A DNA stretch of 16,552 bases from positions 1 through 16,552 of the forward strand of contig JAITPZ010000219.1 in assembly GCA_031289165.1 (NCBI GenBank), in the 5' to 3' direction. Origin of the DNA: Synergistaceae bacterium. Its GTDB lineage: Bacteria > Synergistota > Synergistia > Synergistales > Aminobacteriaceae. The position numbers and the translations under genes were made by a program. Positions 6,395 to 13,525 of this stretch are shown here, in pieces. Position 1 is the stretch's first letter. Each line of letters starts with the position of its first letter. The notes beneath the pieces are model-generated. The model was given only the letters and a program-made list of their open reading frames with translations. It searched no databases and was not told the origin of the DNA.

Positions 6395-6482
6395 AGGAGA
6401 CTTTTCTGTCCGATGTCCCGGTCGATCCGTTAATGCAGACCCGTGCATTCGAATACGCGCATCACGTAACACCCAAGAACAT
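6393..6482 (-). CDS. candidate UGA-recoded leader peptide / small selenoprotein ORF
   Basis: ATG 6482-6480 is preceded by AAGGAGGG (6489-6496) at 6 nt, one of the best ribosome sites in the window. Six codons (MFLGVT) lead to an in-frame TGA (6464-6462); if that is decoded as selenocysteine the frame continues for 22 more codons, starting with Cys (CAYSNARVC...), to a second TGA at 6395-6393. A SECIS-like hairpin sits at the correct distance after the first TGA. The gene downstream is yedE, of a selenium-associated family. Without recoding this is only a 6-codon upstream ORF. I recognise no homologue. The ORF parts are seen directly; Sec insertion is inference. Confidence 0.45.
6432..6449 (-). 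promoter_or_regulatory. SECIS-like hairpin after the leader TGA
   Basis: On the minus strand AATGCA-CGGGTC-TGCATT is a perfect 6-bp stem with a 6-nt loop, beginning 12 nt after the TGA. It meets the published bacterial SECIS description: a G among the first two loop bases and about 16-37 nt from the UGA (here the G is at +20). E. coli fdhF has GCA at +16 to +18 followed by GGTCTGC; here GCA is also at +16 to +18 and GGTCTGC follows two bases later. The bulged U of the fdhF element is not evident. Confidence 0.5.
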
Positions 6483-6588
6483 GACAGTCCCTCCTTACCC
6501 TGATCTGAAAAACCATAAAAACTACCTGTCAGATTATGGGAAAATTATTGAGAAATTCTTCAGCTTTTTTCGTGATTCTATCGGTCTG

Positions 6589-6987
6589 TCAGGTCGAAGT
6601 TGGAGAGTTTTCCTTTGCCGGCGGAGAAGTAAATTCCCTGAAAAGCTGTTCCACAGCCGCAATTTCAAATGGATTCAGCGTTCCCAGGAGGGGGATGCAA
6701 AATGCCCTGATCGAAAGATATCGGGTTTGGTCAACTCTCACAACGCAGAGTTTTTTTATTCCGCTGTGCGTTCCGGGGCTTAGAAGCACTTCCCATTTGA
6801 GTCCTCGAATTACGCTGGTGATCTTACTGGCCAAAACCTCTTCCCCGTTTGGGTGAATTCCCCATACAAAAACAGTTCGTTCTTTTGATTTACCGGAATT
6901 TTCCTCAAAGGGAAAATCCGCGTAAAAGATATCGCCCCTGTTAAATTGAGAGGGCAATTTCTTTCCATTCCTCCTCTGTCGGTTCAC
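6589..6987 (-). CDS. MazF/PemK-like toxin of a toxin-antitoxin pair
   Basis: Probable mRNA-cleaving toxin, 132 aa from GTG 6987. The fold pattern is MazF/PemK: RGDIFYADFPF near the start, ERTVFVWG (Arg37), an ASKITS segment (Thr57, Ser58), WEVLLSPGTHSGIKKLCVVRVDQTRYL, and a closing GTLNPFEIAAVEQLFREF helix. The length is a little above the usual 110 or so, with a polar C-terminal tail. The start is uncertain: GTG 6987 has no clear ribosome site, while a TTG ten codons later has AGGAGG 12 nt upstream; translational coupling to the overlapping upstream gene is likely. It overlaps the antitoxin by 47 bp in another frame. The region is more AT-rich than the T2SS genes next to it. Catalytic activity is inferred from family. 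Confidence 0.8.
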   Translation of the reverse strand: MNRQRRNGKKLPSQFNRGDIFYADFPFEENSGKSKERTVFVWGIHPNGEEVLASKITSVIRGLKWEVLLSPGTHSGIKKLCVVRVDQTRYLSIRAFCIPLLGTLNPFEIAAVEQLFREFTSPPAKENSPTST

Positions 6988-7522
6988 GTCCCGCGGAGTT
7001 CCATAATTTTTTTTCTTCTTCGTCCGACATCTCGGCGGTGAGGTCTTTTTCGAAATCCTGCCGCATTTTTTTCAGCGACAGGAGTTCGCAGGCAAATGGG
7101 TTGTATCCACAGGCGGTTTTTTCCTTTTGCCTGGCTTCCTGCCAGGAGGGCTCTTCGTGTGTCATTTTCATCAGAGCGGCTGCGGAAAATTTCCCCTTAT
7201 CGCGCATAACCAGCCGCGCGATGCTCGCGGCACAGTCATTCAGAGGGGGAGGGGTTTCGACTAAATTCAACGGCAAATACGATCCCCTGTATTTCTGATA
7301 CCGCTTATAAACTTTTCTCACTACCGGGCCGTATTGCCAGGCTTCAATGGGATCCTCGAACAGGGGCTCTCCGGTAAGAGCGAGGGAATAACCCTGGCAG
7401 TAGAACAGCAGTTTTTGCAGTTTCATGGGGTCGATGCTCGATACCGCCTCATCGCCGGCCTGCTCCGCTTCTTCCCTGTTCAGATAAAGGAGATACCCGG
7501 CAAGGTCCAGAACGTCGATCAT
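6941..7522 (-). CDS. Panacea-domain (DUF4065, SocA/GepA-like) antitoxin
   Basis: Protein of 193 aa; ATG 7522 has AGGAGG 8 nt upstream. It carries the DUF4065/Panacea signature at about residues 33-80: KLQKLLFYCQGYSLALTGEP, then IEAWQYGPVVRKVYKRYQKY. Members of this domain family act as antitoxins for many unrelated toxins, and SocA is a proteolytic adaptor for its toxin SocB. Here it lies first in a two-gene unit and overlaps a MazF/PemK-like toxin gene, which fits an antitoxin role. The C-terminal third is charged and helical (EMSDEEEKKLW...) and may be the toxin-specific part. It starts 28 bp after the gspH stop, so it may be transcribed from the secretion operon as well. No separate promoter is visible in the short gap. 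Confidence 0.82.
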   Translation of the reverse strand: MIDVLDLAGYLLYLNREEAEQAGDEAVSSIDPMKLQKLLFYCQGYSLALTGEPLFEDPIEAWQYGPVVRKVYKRYQKYRGSYLPLNLVETPPPLNDCAASIARLVMRDKGKFSAAALMKMTHEEPSWQEARQKEKTACGYNPFACELLSLKKMRQDFEKDLTAEMSDEEEKKLWNSAGREPTEEEWKEIALSI

Positions 7523-7550
7523 CCTTATCGCCTCCTCCTTTTTCCTGAGA

Positions 7551-8063
7551 TTATATCTTTTCCTCGAACAGATAACCTGTCACGGTTAAAAGCGCGGACT
7601 CTCCCTCCGAAATGCGGGTGTCCCTGTCGGCGCGCAGGATACGCGCCGGGGTGCAGGTTCCGTCTTTAAAGAAGTAGATGATCGGGGGGTCGAGACGCCA
7701 GTGGTCTCCCTCCGGGGGGGAGGTGACCTGTAACGGCGTCCACTCCAGAGTGAATTTCGTCGGGTCGAAGCGGTCCTCCACCTTCGACAGAACCTCAACG
7801 ACGACGCGTCCGGTCTCGGCCCTTTCGTCGGCGTCGAGCCTTATGCGCACGCTGACGCCGTCCAGCGCAATGTCGGAAAGCTCCATAACGGTCCGCTGCA
7901 TCGCGCGCATGGGGGCCTCGAAGGAAAAAAATCCACGAGGCAGAACCATAACGGCCATCAGGGCGATGATGGCCATCGCGATCAGGAGTTCGACCAACGT
8001 GAAAGCCCGCCGGCGACGGCAGAAACGCCCCGGGTTTCGGTTCAACTTTATTTTCGGAGGCAT
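7551..8063 (-). CDS. gspH: minor pseudopilin, GspH-like
   Basis: Type II secretion minor pseudopilin, 170 aa. The N terminus has a basic leader (NRNPGRFCRRRR), then the prepilin cleavage region A|FTLVELLIAMAIIALMAVMVLP with Glu at +5. The residue before the cleavage site is Ala, not the usual Gly. The rest fits a GspH-type globular domain with a long beta-rich C-terminal part. ATG 8063 lies 9 bp after the gspG stop without a clear ribosome site, so translational coupling is likely. Its place directly after gspG supports GspH; the sequence alone would also allow another minor pseudopilin. Confidence 0.75.
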   Translation of the reverse strand: MPPKIKLNRNPGRFCRRRRAFTLVELLIAMAIIALMAVMVLPRGFFSFEAPMRAMQRTVMELSDIALDGVSVRIRLDADERAETGRVVVEVLSKVEDRFDPTKFTLEWTPLQVTSPPEGDHWRLDPPIIYFFKDGTCTPARILRADRDTRISEGESALLTVTGYLFEEKI

Positions 8064-8072
8064 AACGCGAAG

Positions 8073-8537
8073 TTACAGCGCATCGTGGTTGTTGATGTCC
8101 GCGTTCCTTCCCTCTCCGCCCTCTTCGCCATCAGGTCCTACCGCGACGATATCGAAGGCCCCCCGTTCTCCGGGGCAGCGATAGATGTAGGAGTTTCCCC
8201 AGGGATCGTTAGGGATGTTCCTCATGTAGGGCTCGCTCGGATATCTTCGAGGTATCGGGGCGATGGTCGGTTTTTTCACCAGAGCGTCGAGTCCCTGCTG
8301 CGTGGTCGGGTAGACGCCGTTGTGCAGGCGGTACATGTCGAGTTCCGTCACGAACCCCTCGATCTGCACCTTCGCCGTCGTGCGCCGGGCCTCCTCCAGA
8401 CGAGCGATGACGACGCCCGTCGACACCGTGGCCAGAATGCCCATGATGACCACGACCACCATGATCTCGATCAGGGTAAAACCCTTTCTCCGCTTTTTTG
8501 TGAAACGTTTATACTGTCTCTCCTCGAATTTTTGCAT
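8073..8537 (-). CDS. gspG: major pseudopilin GspG
   Basis: Major pseudopilin of the T2SS, 154 aa. Cleavage site KG|FTLIEIMVVVVIMGILA with Glu5; then the GspG hallmarks YPTTQQGLDALV, DPWGNSYIYRCPG and FDIVAVGPDGEEGGEGRNADI, whose acidic residues form the calcium site in the family. The start is ATG 8537 because AGGAGG lies 8 nt upstream; the in-frame GTG one codon earlier is less well spaced. The stop is followed by gspH after 9 bp. In the cell it assembles into the inner-membrane pseudopilus that pushes substrates through GspD. Confidence 0.95.
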   Translation of the reverse strand: MQKFEERQYKRFTKKRRKGFTLIEIMVVVVIMGILATVSTGVVIARLEEARRTTAKVQIEGFVTELDMYRLHNGVYPTTQQGLDALVKKPTIAPIPRRYPSEPYMRNIPNDPWGNSYIYRCPGERGAFDIVAVGPDGEEGGEGRNADINNHDAL

Positions 8538-8553
8538 CACACAAACCTCCTCG

Positions 8554-9705
8554 TCATTTCGCCATACCGGATAAGTTGAAAATCGGCAGAAGTATCGCCA
8601 GAACGATAAACCCCACCGAGACCCCCAGGATCAGCACCATTGCGGGTTCCATCAGAGTCGCGAGGCGCTCCATCTGAGTCTGCGCGATCTCCCAGTTGTT
8701 CTGCCCCACGTTGGTCAGGGACTCCGTCAGGTCGCCGCCCATCTCGCCCACGCGGACGATGTAGACGACCTCCTCCGGGAAATTCTGTTTTTCGAGCGCC
8801 CTGTCGAAGCGGTGTCCCGCCCTGACCAGGTCGGCGATGTCCAGCCAGCGCTGGGAGCGGGTGTCCATGGAGGACGCCATGCGCAACGCCTGCACCAGGG
8901 GAATGCCCGACTTCAGAAGCGTGGCGAGGTGGGACATGATCAGCGCCAGGGTCAGGCGCTCGCGGATTCCCTTCATGAAGGGCAGGGTCATTTTTTTGCC
9001 GCGCCGCCTCTGGATCAGCCAGAATACGAGAAGCGCGATCAGAAGGGGCAGGCCGAAGGTGTTGAGAAAGTGCGACATGGCCAGCAGAATGCGCGTCGGC
9101 AGGGGCAGAAGCTGCCCCATGTCCTCGAACATCGTGGCGAGCTTAGGAACGACGAAACTCAGCAGGAAGGCGACGACGCCCACACCGACCACGATCATGA
9201 CGATGGGGTAGGTCATGGCGCTTTTGATTTTGCGGCTCAGGGTTTCCTCCATGCGGAACTGCTGGGCGACCTGCTCCAGAACGGCTATCAGGGAACCGCT
9301 CTGCTCGCCCGACTCCACGACGCGCCAGAGGGTCTCCCGAAACGCGCCACTCTCGGCCAGGGCGGCGTGAAATTTTTTTCCCCCCTCGACCGCGGCCAGC
9401 ACGTCGCTGAACACGGAGGAGACGCGCTTGTCGTGGCTCTGTTTGCCCAGAATTTTCAGAGCGTCGCTCAGAGGAAGTCCCGATCGCAGGTACGACGCGA
9501 GGGAGCGGCAGAACATGATGTGGGCGTTCAGCGTCATCAGCCTGGGCTTTCGGCGCGCGGCCTTCTCCACGGCCTGCGAAATTTCGACGACGACGATGTC
9601 CCGCTCCGTCAGGCGCTCCACGGCCTGCGTCGAAGAGGAGGCCTCCACGGTTCCCTTCGTCTGTTTTCCTCTGCTGTCATAACCTGAGTAATTGAAATAA
9701 GGCAA
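8554..9705 (-). CDS. gspF: T2SS inner-membrane platform protein GspF
   Basis: Polytopic platform protein, 383 aa. N-terminal cytoplasmic piece (YSGYDSRGKQTKGTVEA), two GspF domains (about 65-185 and 265-383; signatures SLASYLRSGLPLSDAL and LATLLKSGIPLVQALRMA, each with a VRVGE/VESGE motif), and TM helices near 165-190, 215-235 and 355-380. The start is TTG 9705: the N-terminal sequence is conserved family sequence and no ATG is available before residue 57. GGAG, overlapping the end of gspE, lies about 9 nt upstream. It begins 5 bp after the gspE stop. It contacts GspE, GspL and GspM. Confidence 0.95.
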   Translation of the reverse strand: MPYFNYSGYDSRGKQTKGTVEASSSTQAVERLTERDIVVVEISQAVEKAARRKPRLMTLNAHIMFCRSLASYLRSGLPLSDALKILGKQSHDKRVSSVFSDVLAAVEGGKKFHAALAESGAFRETLWRVVESGEQSGSLIAVLEQVAQQFRMEETLSRKIKSAMTYPIVMIVVGVGVVAFLLSFVVPKLATMFEDMGQLLPLPTRILLAMSHFLNTFGLPLLIALLVFWLIQRRRGKKMTLPFMKGIRERLTLALIMSHLATLLKSGIPLVQALRMASSMDTRSQRWLDIADLVRAGHRFDRALEKQNFPEEVVYIVRVGEMGGDLTESLTNVGQNNWEIAQTQMERLATLMEPAMVLILGVSVGFIVLAILLPIFNLSGMAK

Positions 9706-9710
9706 CGTCC

Positions 9711-11342
9711 CTACTCCTCTCCGGCCACACGGACCAGCTCGTCGGGCGACGTCTTTCCGCTCTCCACGGCTTCGAGTCCGATCTCCCAGAGGGTTCTGAA
9801 GCTCCGGGTGCGGGCGACCTCACGGAGCCTGGAGGCCGGGGCCCCCGCGGCGATCGCCTCCTGAATCTCCTCGTCGATCACGAACTGCTCGTAAAGCCCC
9901 ACTCGGCCATGATAGCCCGTCCCGTTGCACTTTGGGCAACCCGCGGGTTCCCAGGCTTTTTTGACGCCCTGGCGCGCCATGACCGCCGGGGCGGTCGTCT
10001 CCCGGCGGCAGTGCGCGCACAGACGCCGCGCGAGACGCTGGGCGACAGTTCCGATGATGCAGCTCGCGGCCAGATAGGGCTCGATCCCCATGTCCACGAG
10101 CCGGATGACCGCGCCGATGGAGTCGTTGGTATGCAGCGTCGAGAGGACCAGATGTCCGGTGAGGGACGCCTGGACGCCGATATGGGCCGTCTCGAAGTCG
10201 CGCATCTCTCCGATCATGACGATGTCGGGGTCCTGACGCAGAATGGACCGCAGGGCCGAGGCAAAGGTCACGCCCGCCTTTTCGTTCACCTGTATCTGCG
10301 CGACGCCGGGCAGGGCATATTCCACGGGATCTTCGACCGTAATGATGTTGACCTCCGGCCTGGCGAGGGCCTGGAGGATGGCGTACAGGCTGGTGGTCTT
10401 TCCCGAGCCCGTCGGTCCCGTGAAGAGAATCATGCCGTGCGGGCGATAGATCAGGCCCTCCATGACCGTTCGCTCGTTTTTCTCCATGCCGAGGTCCTCC
10501 AGGGTCAGGAGCCCGTGGCCCTTGTCCAGCATACGCATGGCGATCCGCTCGCCGTACTGCGTCGGAATGAGCCCGACGCGAATGTCGACGGCGTGGTCGC
10601 CCAGCGTGATGCCGATGCGTCCGTCCTGCGGGGCCATATGCTCGGCGATGTCCATCTTCGCCATGACCTTGATGCGGCTGGTCAGAGGCGCCTGATGCGT
10701 CCGCGGCAGACGCAGGCGGTCCTGCAGCACTCCGTCGATGCGAAATCGAATCAGGACCTCGTCCTCGTAGGGCTCCACGTGAATATCCGTCACCCGCTGC
10801 TTCAGGGCGTCGACGAAGAGGCCGTTAACGAGGCGAATGACGGGGACGTCTACGGAGTCGCTCAACACGTCCTCGCGGTTCAGGTCGTCGATGTCCTCGA
10901 TGCCCTCCATGTTTTTGGCCGCCTCGTCGGTAGCGACGCTTCGGATGTCGTAGAGCGTGCGCAACAGTTCCGAAATATCCCTGTCCGGGTGGAGCTCCAG
11001 GTCTATGGGCAGCCCCATCGCCACACCCAGCATCTGAGCCTTCGGAAACGCGTCGAACGATGTCGCGCCGACGATCAGTATTCCGTCCTCGACGCGCAGG
11101 GGCACGATCTTCGCGGAGCGCAGGAGGTCGAGCCCCATCGCCTCGGGAATGAGAGCGGCAACCTCTCTGGCCTCGGGAAGCGCGCCACCCGTTGTCCCGG
11201 CGCTCTGCGGCTCCGGCGCCTCCGACTCCAAAAGCTCCGAATCCGGAGGCAGGGGGTCTATGAAAGACAAATTCAGAGACTGTGGATCCTCCGGAACCCG
11301 TACCGTGTTTGTGTCCGTCGTACTTCTTTCCACAGCGCTCAT
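9711..11342 (-). CDS. gspE: T2SS assembly ATPase GspE
   Basis: Cytoplasmic hexameric ATPase of 543 aa that powers pseudopilus assembly. It has an N-terminal GspE_N/MshEN-like domain (about 55-130), then the ATPase core: Walker A GPTGSGKT (309-316), Asp box ITVEDPVEY, Walker B DPDIVMIGEMRD (371-382) and His box TGHLVLSTLHTN. A Zn-binding four-Cys site follows: C442-x2-C445-x23-C469-x2-C472. The first 50 or so residues are an acidic, Pro-rich extension. ATG 11342 overlaps the gspD stop by 4 bp (ATGA). The Cys site and N domain favour a GspE/PilB-type assembly ATPase over PilT. Confidence 0.96.
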   Translation of the reverse strand: MSAVERSTTDTNTVRVPEDPQSLNLSFIDPLPPDSELLESEAPEPQSAGTTGGALPEAREVAALIPEAMGLDLLRSAKIVPLRVEDGILIVGATSFDAFPKAQMLGVAMGLPIDLELHPDRDISELLRTLYDIRSVATDEAAKNMEGIEDIDDLNREDVLSDSVDVPVIRLVNGLFVDALKQRVTDIHVEPYEDEVLIRFRIDGVLQDRLRLPRTHQAPLTSRIKVMAKMDIAEHMAPQDGRIGITLGDHAVDIRVGLIPTQYGERIAMRMLDKGHGLLTLEDLGMEKNERTVMEGLIYRPHGMILFTGPTGSGKTTSLYAILQALARPEVNIITVEDPVEYALPGVAQIQVNEKAGVTFASALRSILRQDPDIVMIGEMRDFETAHIGVQASLTGHLVLSTLHTNDSIGAVIRLVDMGIEPYLAASCIIGTVAQRLARRLCAHCRRETTAPAVMARQGVKKAWEPAGCPKCNGTGYHGRVGLYEQFVIDEEIQEAIAAGAPASRLREVARTRSFRTLWEIGLEAVESGKTSPDELVRVAGEE

Positions 11343-13348
11343 TTCTGATTCTTCAGGCTTTTTTTGTACAGCTCGCCGAAGCGTCTGTCCACTTCCGTCT
11401 CGAGGGGGCTCATGTGCGGGCGTTCCACGATGTCGGACGAAATCATGGCCGTCTGGCTCGTCACCTGGCGCATCTCCTCGGTGTTGCGGATGATCTGAGG
11501 CGTCAGGAAGATGATGAAGTCGACCTTTTCCTTCTCTTTGGAGACCTTCTGGAAGAGGCTGCCGATCAGCGGGATGTAGGAGAGGCCGGGCACGCGGCGT
11601 TTCAGGGATTTTTCCGTCTCCTTGACCATGCCCCCGAGGATGATGGTCTCGCCGTCCTCGACGACGACCGACGTCTTTACCTTGCGTTTCGCCGTGACGG
11701 GCGTCACGGAGGTGGTGGCGGTGAGGACGTCCTCCGTCGTCTGCTCGATGTCGAGGGCCACGAGGTTGCCGCTGCGGATATGCGGCGTCACGGTCAGGGT
11801 TAGCCCCGTGTCCTTGTAGTCCATGTTCTGCTGCACCGCGCCCGGATTGGAAAGCTCCGACGTGGAGCCCTTCAAAACGGGAATGACCTGCCCGACCTGG
11901 AACGAGCTTTCCTTGTTGTCAGTACACATCAGGCGCGGGACGGAGAGGATGTTCACGGCATCGTATTTTTTCAGCATCTCTATGGTCGTGTAGACCAGGG
12001 CCAGGGGCTTGTAGTTGGTCACGGAGTAGGTCGATCCGTTGCGTTCGACCATTTCCTCGCTTCGGGAAAGCTCGTTGAACCACTCCATGAACTGGCTGGG
12101 GATGGCGCCCTCGCCCAACTGTCCCATTCCGCCCAGCATGAAGTTATCCCACATCTGACCGCCCATGATGGACCAGTCGATGCCCGCCTTGTCCAGGTTG
12201 CTCACGTTGACCTCCGCCAGAAAGCCGCGGATCAGGACCTGCTTGGGCTGGACGTCGATTTCCATGAGAATTTTTTCGAGCGCGTCGTACTGTCGCTGGC
12301 TCGACGCGAAGATCAGGCTGTTGGTCGTCACGTCGGGAACGACGGTCGCGGGGTACTTGCCGTCCTGGTTCGGCTGAAGCATGGCCGAGGCGGCCAGCAC
12401 TTTGCCGATCTGCTCGGCCGCCGCCGTGGCGTCGATATTTTGAAGCTTGTAGACGTGAAAATCCCCCGCCTTGTTGGGCAGGACGTCCAGCTCCCTGATG
12501 ATCAGCGCGGCGTCGGCGATGATGGCGGGTTCGGCTACGACGATGACCTTTCGGCTGCTCGGGTCGGGGATGGCGGTGAGGCCGCGCAGATGACCGCCCG
12601 TCTGGGCGATCGCGTTGAGCTGGTTGGCGACGGTCGCCGGGTCGCCGAACTCCAGGATGAACGCCCTGCTGGTTTTGACGTTTCTTCGGTCATCGATGCC
12701 GCGGATGATCTGCACGCTCTTGTTGACGTCCACAGCGCGCCCCTGGAGCATGATGTCGCGTCCGTTTCCGACGGGAAGCGCGATGACGGTCTGCCCGAAG
12801 GTCTGCTGCAGCGTCTGCACCACGTAGTCCGCGGTGATGTAGTCGAGAGGCACGATGTGGGTGACGGTCTGTTCTCCGGGCCCCGGACTGCCCCTGCCCC
12901 TGCTGACGTCGGCGCCCGTGCTGACTCCGCCCTGGGCAAGCCTGAAATAGGTGCCCATGTCCTGCAGGGACCAACCGTACGCCTGCAGCACGGACAGCAT
13001 GATCTGCTGGGCCTCCTGGATGCTGGAGGGTTTGGGAGAGATGACGGTGACCTTCGCGGTCACGCTCGGCGGAACGACGATGTTTTTCTGCAGCAGCTCT
13101 GACATGAAACGCACGAACTTCACGAGCTCAATGTCCGTGAAGTTAAGCTGCACGAGCCCTGCCCGGCGCATGGCCTGCGCGGCCTCTATCAGAGTCTTTT
13201 CATCCTGCGCGCTGTCCGCCGTGGTCGCCTGATTCCCGTTTCCATTTCCGTTCCCGCTGGCCGGAGCCGCCGACGCGTATCCCGGTCCGAACGCGAGAAA
13301 AAAGACCGCCAACGCGACAACAAGGCTTTTCCCGTAAGATTTATTCAA
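11339..13348 (-). CDS. gspD: T2SS outer-membrane secretin GspD
   Basis: Outer-membrane channel of 669 aa from TTG 13348, chosen because AAGAGGTG (13355-13362) lies 6 nt upstream; the GTG at 13357 lies inside that ribosome site. Signal peptide with cleavage near ASA|APASG, followed by a short Gly-Asn repeat (GNGNGNGN). N0 and three N1-type domains span about 55-370 (for example LDYITADYVVQTL, YKLQNIDATAAAEQIGKVL). The secretin core has VPRLMCTDNKESSFQVGQVIPV and the C-terminal signature VEDGETIILGGMVKETEK...PLIGSLF (about 563-600), then FLTPQII. The stop overlaps gspE. The 177-bp gap before it is the largest within the T2SS cluster. Confidence 0.96.
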   Translation of the reverse strand: MNKSYGKSLVVALAVFFLAFGPGYASAAPASGNGNGNGNQATTADSAQDEKTLIEAAQAMRRAGLVQLNFTDIELVKFVRFMSELLQKNIVVPPSVTAKVTVISPKPSSIQEAQQIMLSVLQAYGWSLQDMGTYFRLAQGGVSTGADVSRGRGSPGPGEQTVTHIVPLDYITADYVVQTLQQTFGQTVIALPVGNGRDIMLQGRAVDVNKSVQIIRGIDDRRNVKTSRAFILEFGDPATVANQLNAIAQTGGHLRGLTAIPDPSSRKVIVVAEPAIIADAALIIRELDVLPNKAGDFHVYKLQNIDATAAAEQIGKVLAASAMLQPNQDGKYPATVVPDVTTNSLIFASSQRQYDALEKILMEIDVQPKQVLIRGFLAEVNVSNLDKAGIDWSIMGGQMWDNFMLGGMGQLGEGAIPSQFMEWFNELSRSEEMVERNGSTYSVTNYKPLALVYTTIEMLKKYDAVNILSVPRLMCTDNKESSFQVGQVIPVLKGSTSELSNPGAVQQNMDYKDTGLTLTVTPHIRSGNLVALDIEQTTEDVLTATTSVTPVTAKRKVKTSVVVEDGETIILGGMVKETEKSLKRRVPGLSYIPLIGSLFQKVSKEKEKVDFIIFLTPQIIRNTEEMRQVTSQTAMISSDIVERPHMSPLETEVDRRFGELYKKSLKNQK

Positions 13349-13525
13349 ATCGATCACCTCTTAAAGTGCTGTGAAATCATGGAACTAATTCTCAACATCC
13401 CTCCTGCGCGGTCAGTCGACGCATATCTAAAGAAAACGGTTCTGCCGGCACGAGGCGTCCATTTTTTTAAGTAACGCAATTTGCCCTCCTTCCGGGGAAA
13501 AGAAAACTCCCCTGGTCGTCACCTG
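13349..13525 (-). promoter_or_regulatory. gspI-gspD gap, possible internal promoter or leader
   Basis: The only sizeable gap in the operon (177 bp). It is AT-richer than the genes around it. A GGGGA/TCCCC hairpin sits near 13491-13512 on the minus strand without a following T tract, and TAGATAT near 13425-13431 could be a poor -10. No consensus promoter is seen. A second promoter for gspDEFGH is possible but unproven. Confidence 0.3.

Larger units (their letters stand above)
6275..6588 (-). promoter_or_regulatory. yedEF 5' leader region (314 bp) with candidate selenium-responsive elements
   Basis: Gap between the toxin stop (6589) and the yedE start. It holds a possible -10 (CATAAT, minus strand, 6538-6533) with no good -35, a strong ribosome site with a short ORF interrupted by TGA, a SECIS-like hairpin and a second perfect hairpin. 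The elements are itemised in the next entries. No longer gene is supported. Confidence 0.5.

Noticed and set aside
6369..6395. Second leader TGA (6395-6393) as another selenocysteine codon
   Set aside because: The hairpin that follows starts at once, placing its loop G at about +9, outside the usual +16 to +37 window for a bacterial SECIS; it reads better as a stop.
6275..6472. N-terminal extension of yedE to the GTG at 6472 (66 extra codons)
   Set aside because: The frame is open but the translated part is Arg/Pro/Ser-rich without membrane character, while ATG 6274 has a well-placed GGAGGT. The extension also overlaps the leader elements.
9909..11348. Plus-strand open frame of 479 codons
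   Set aside because: It is antisense to gspE, whose motifs are unmistakable; long antisense frames are expected in GC-rich coding DNA, and the translation is His/Arg/Asp-rich without a domain.
13354..13398. 14-codon upstream ORF (MLRISSMISQHFKR) ending in the gspD ribosome site
   Set aside because: AGGAGG is present but only 1 nt from its ATG, too close for efficient initiation. There is no further support, though coupling to gspD would be conceivable.
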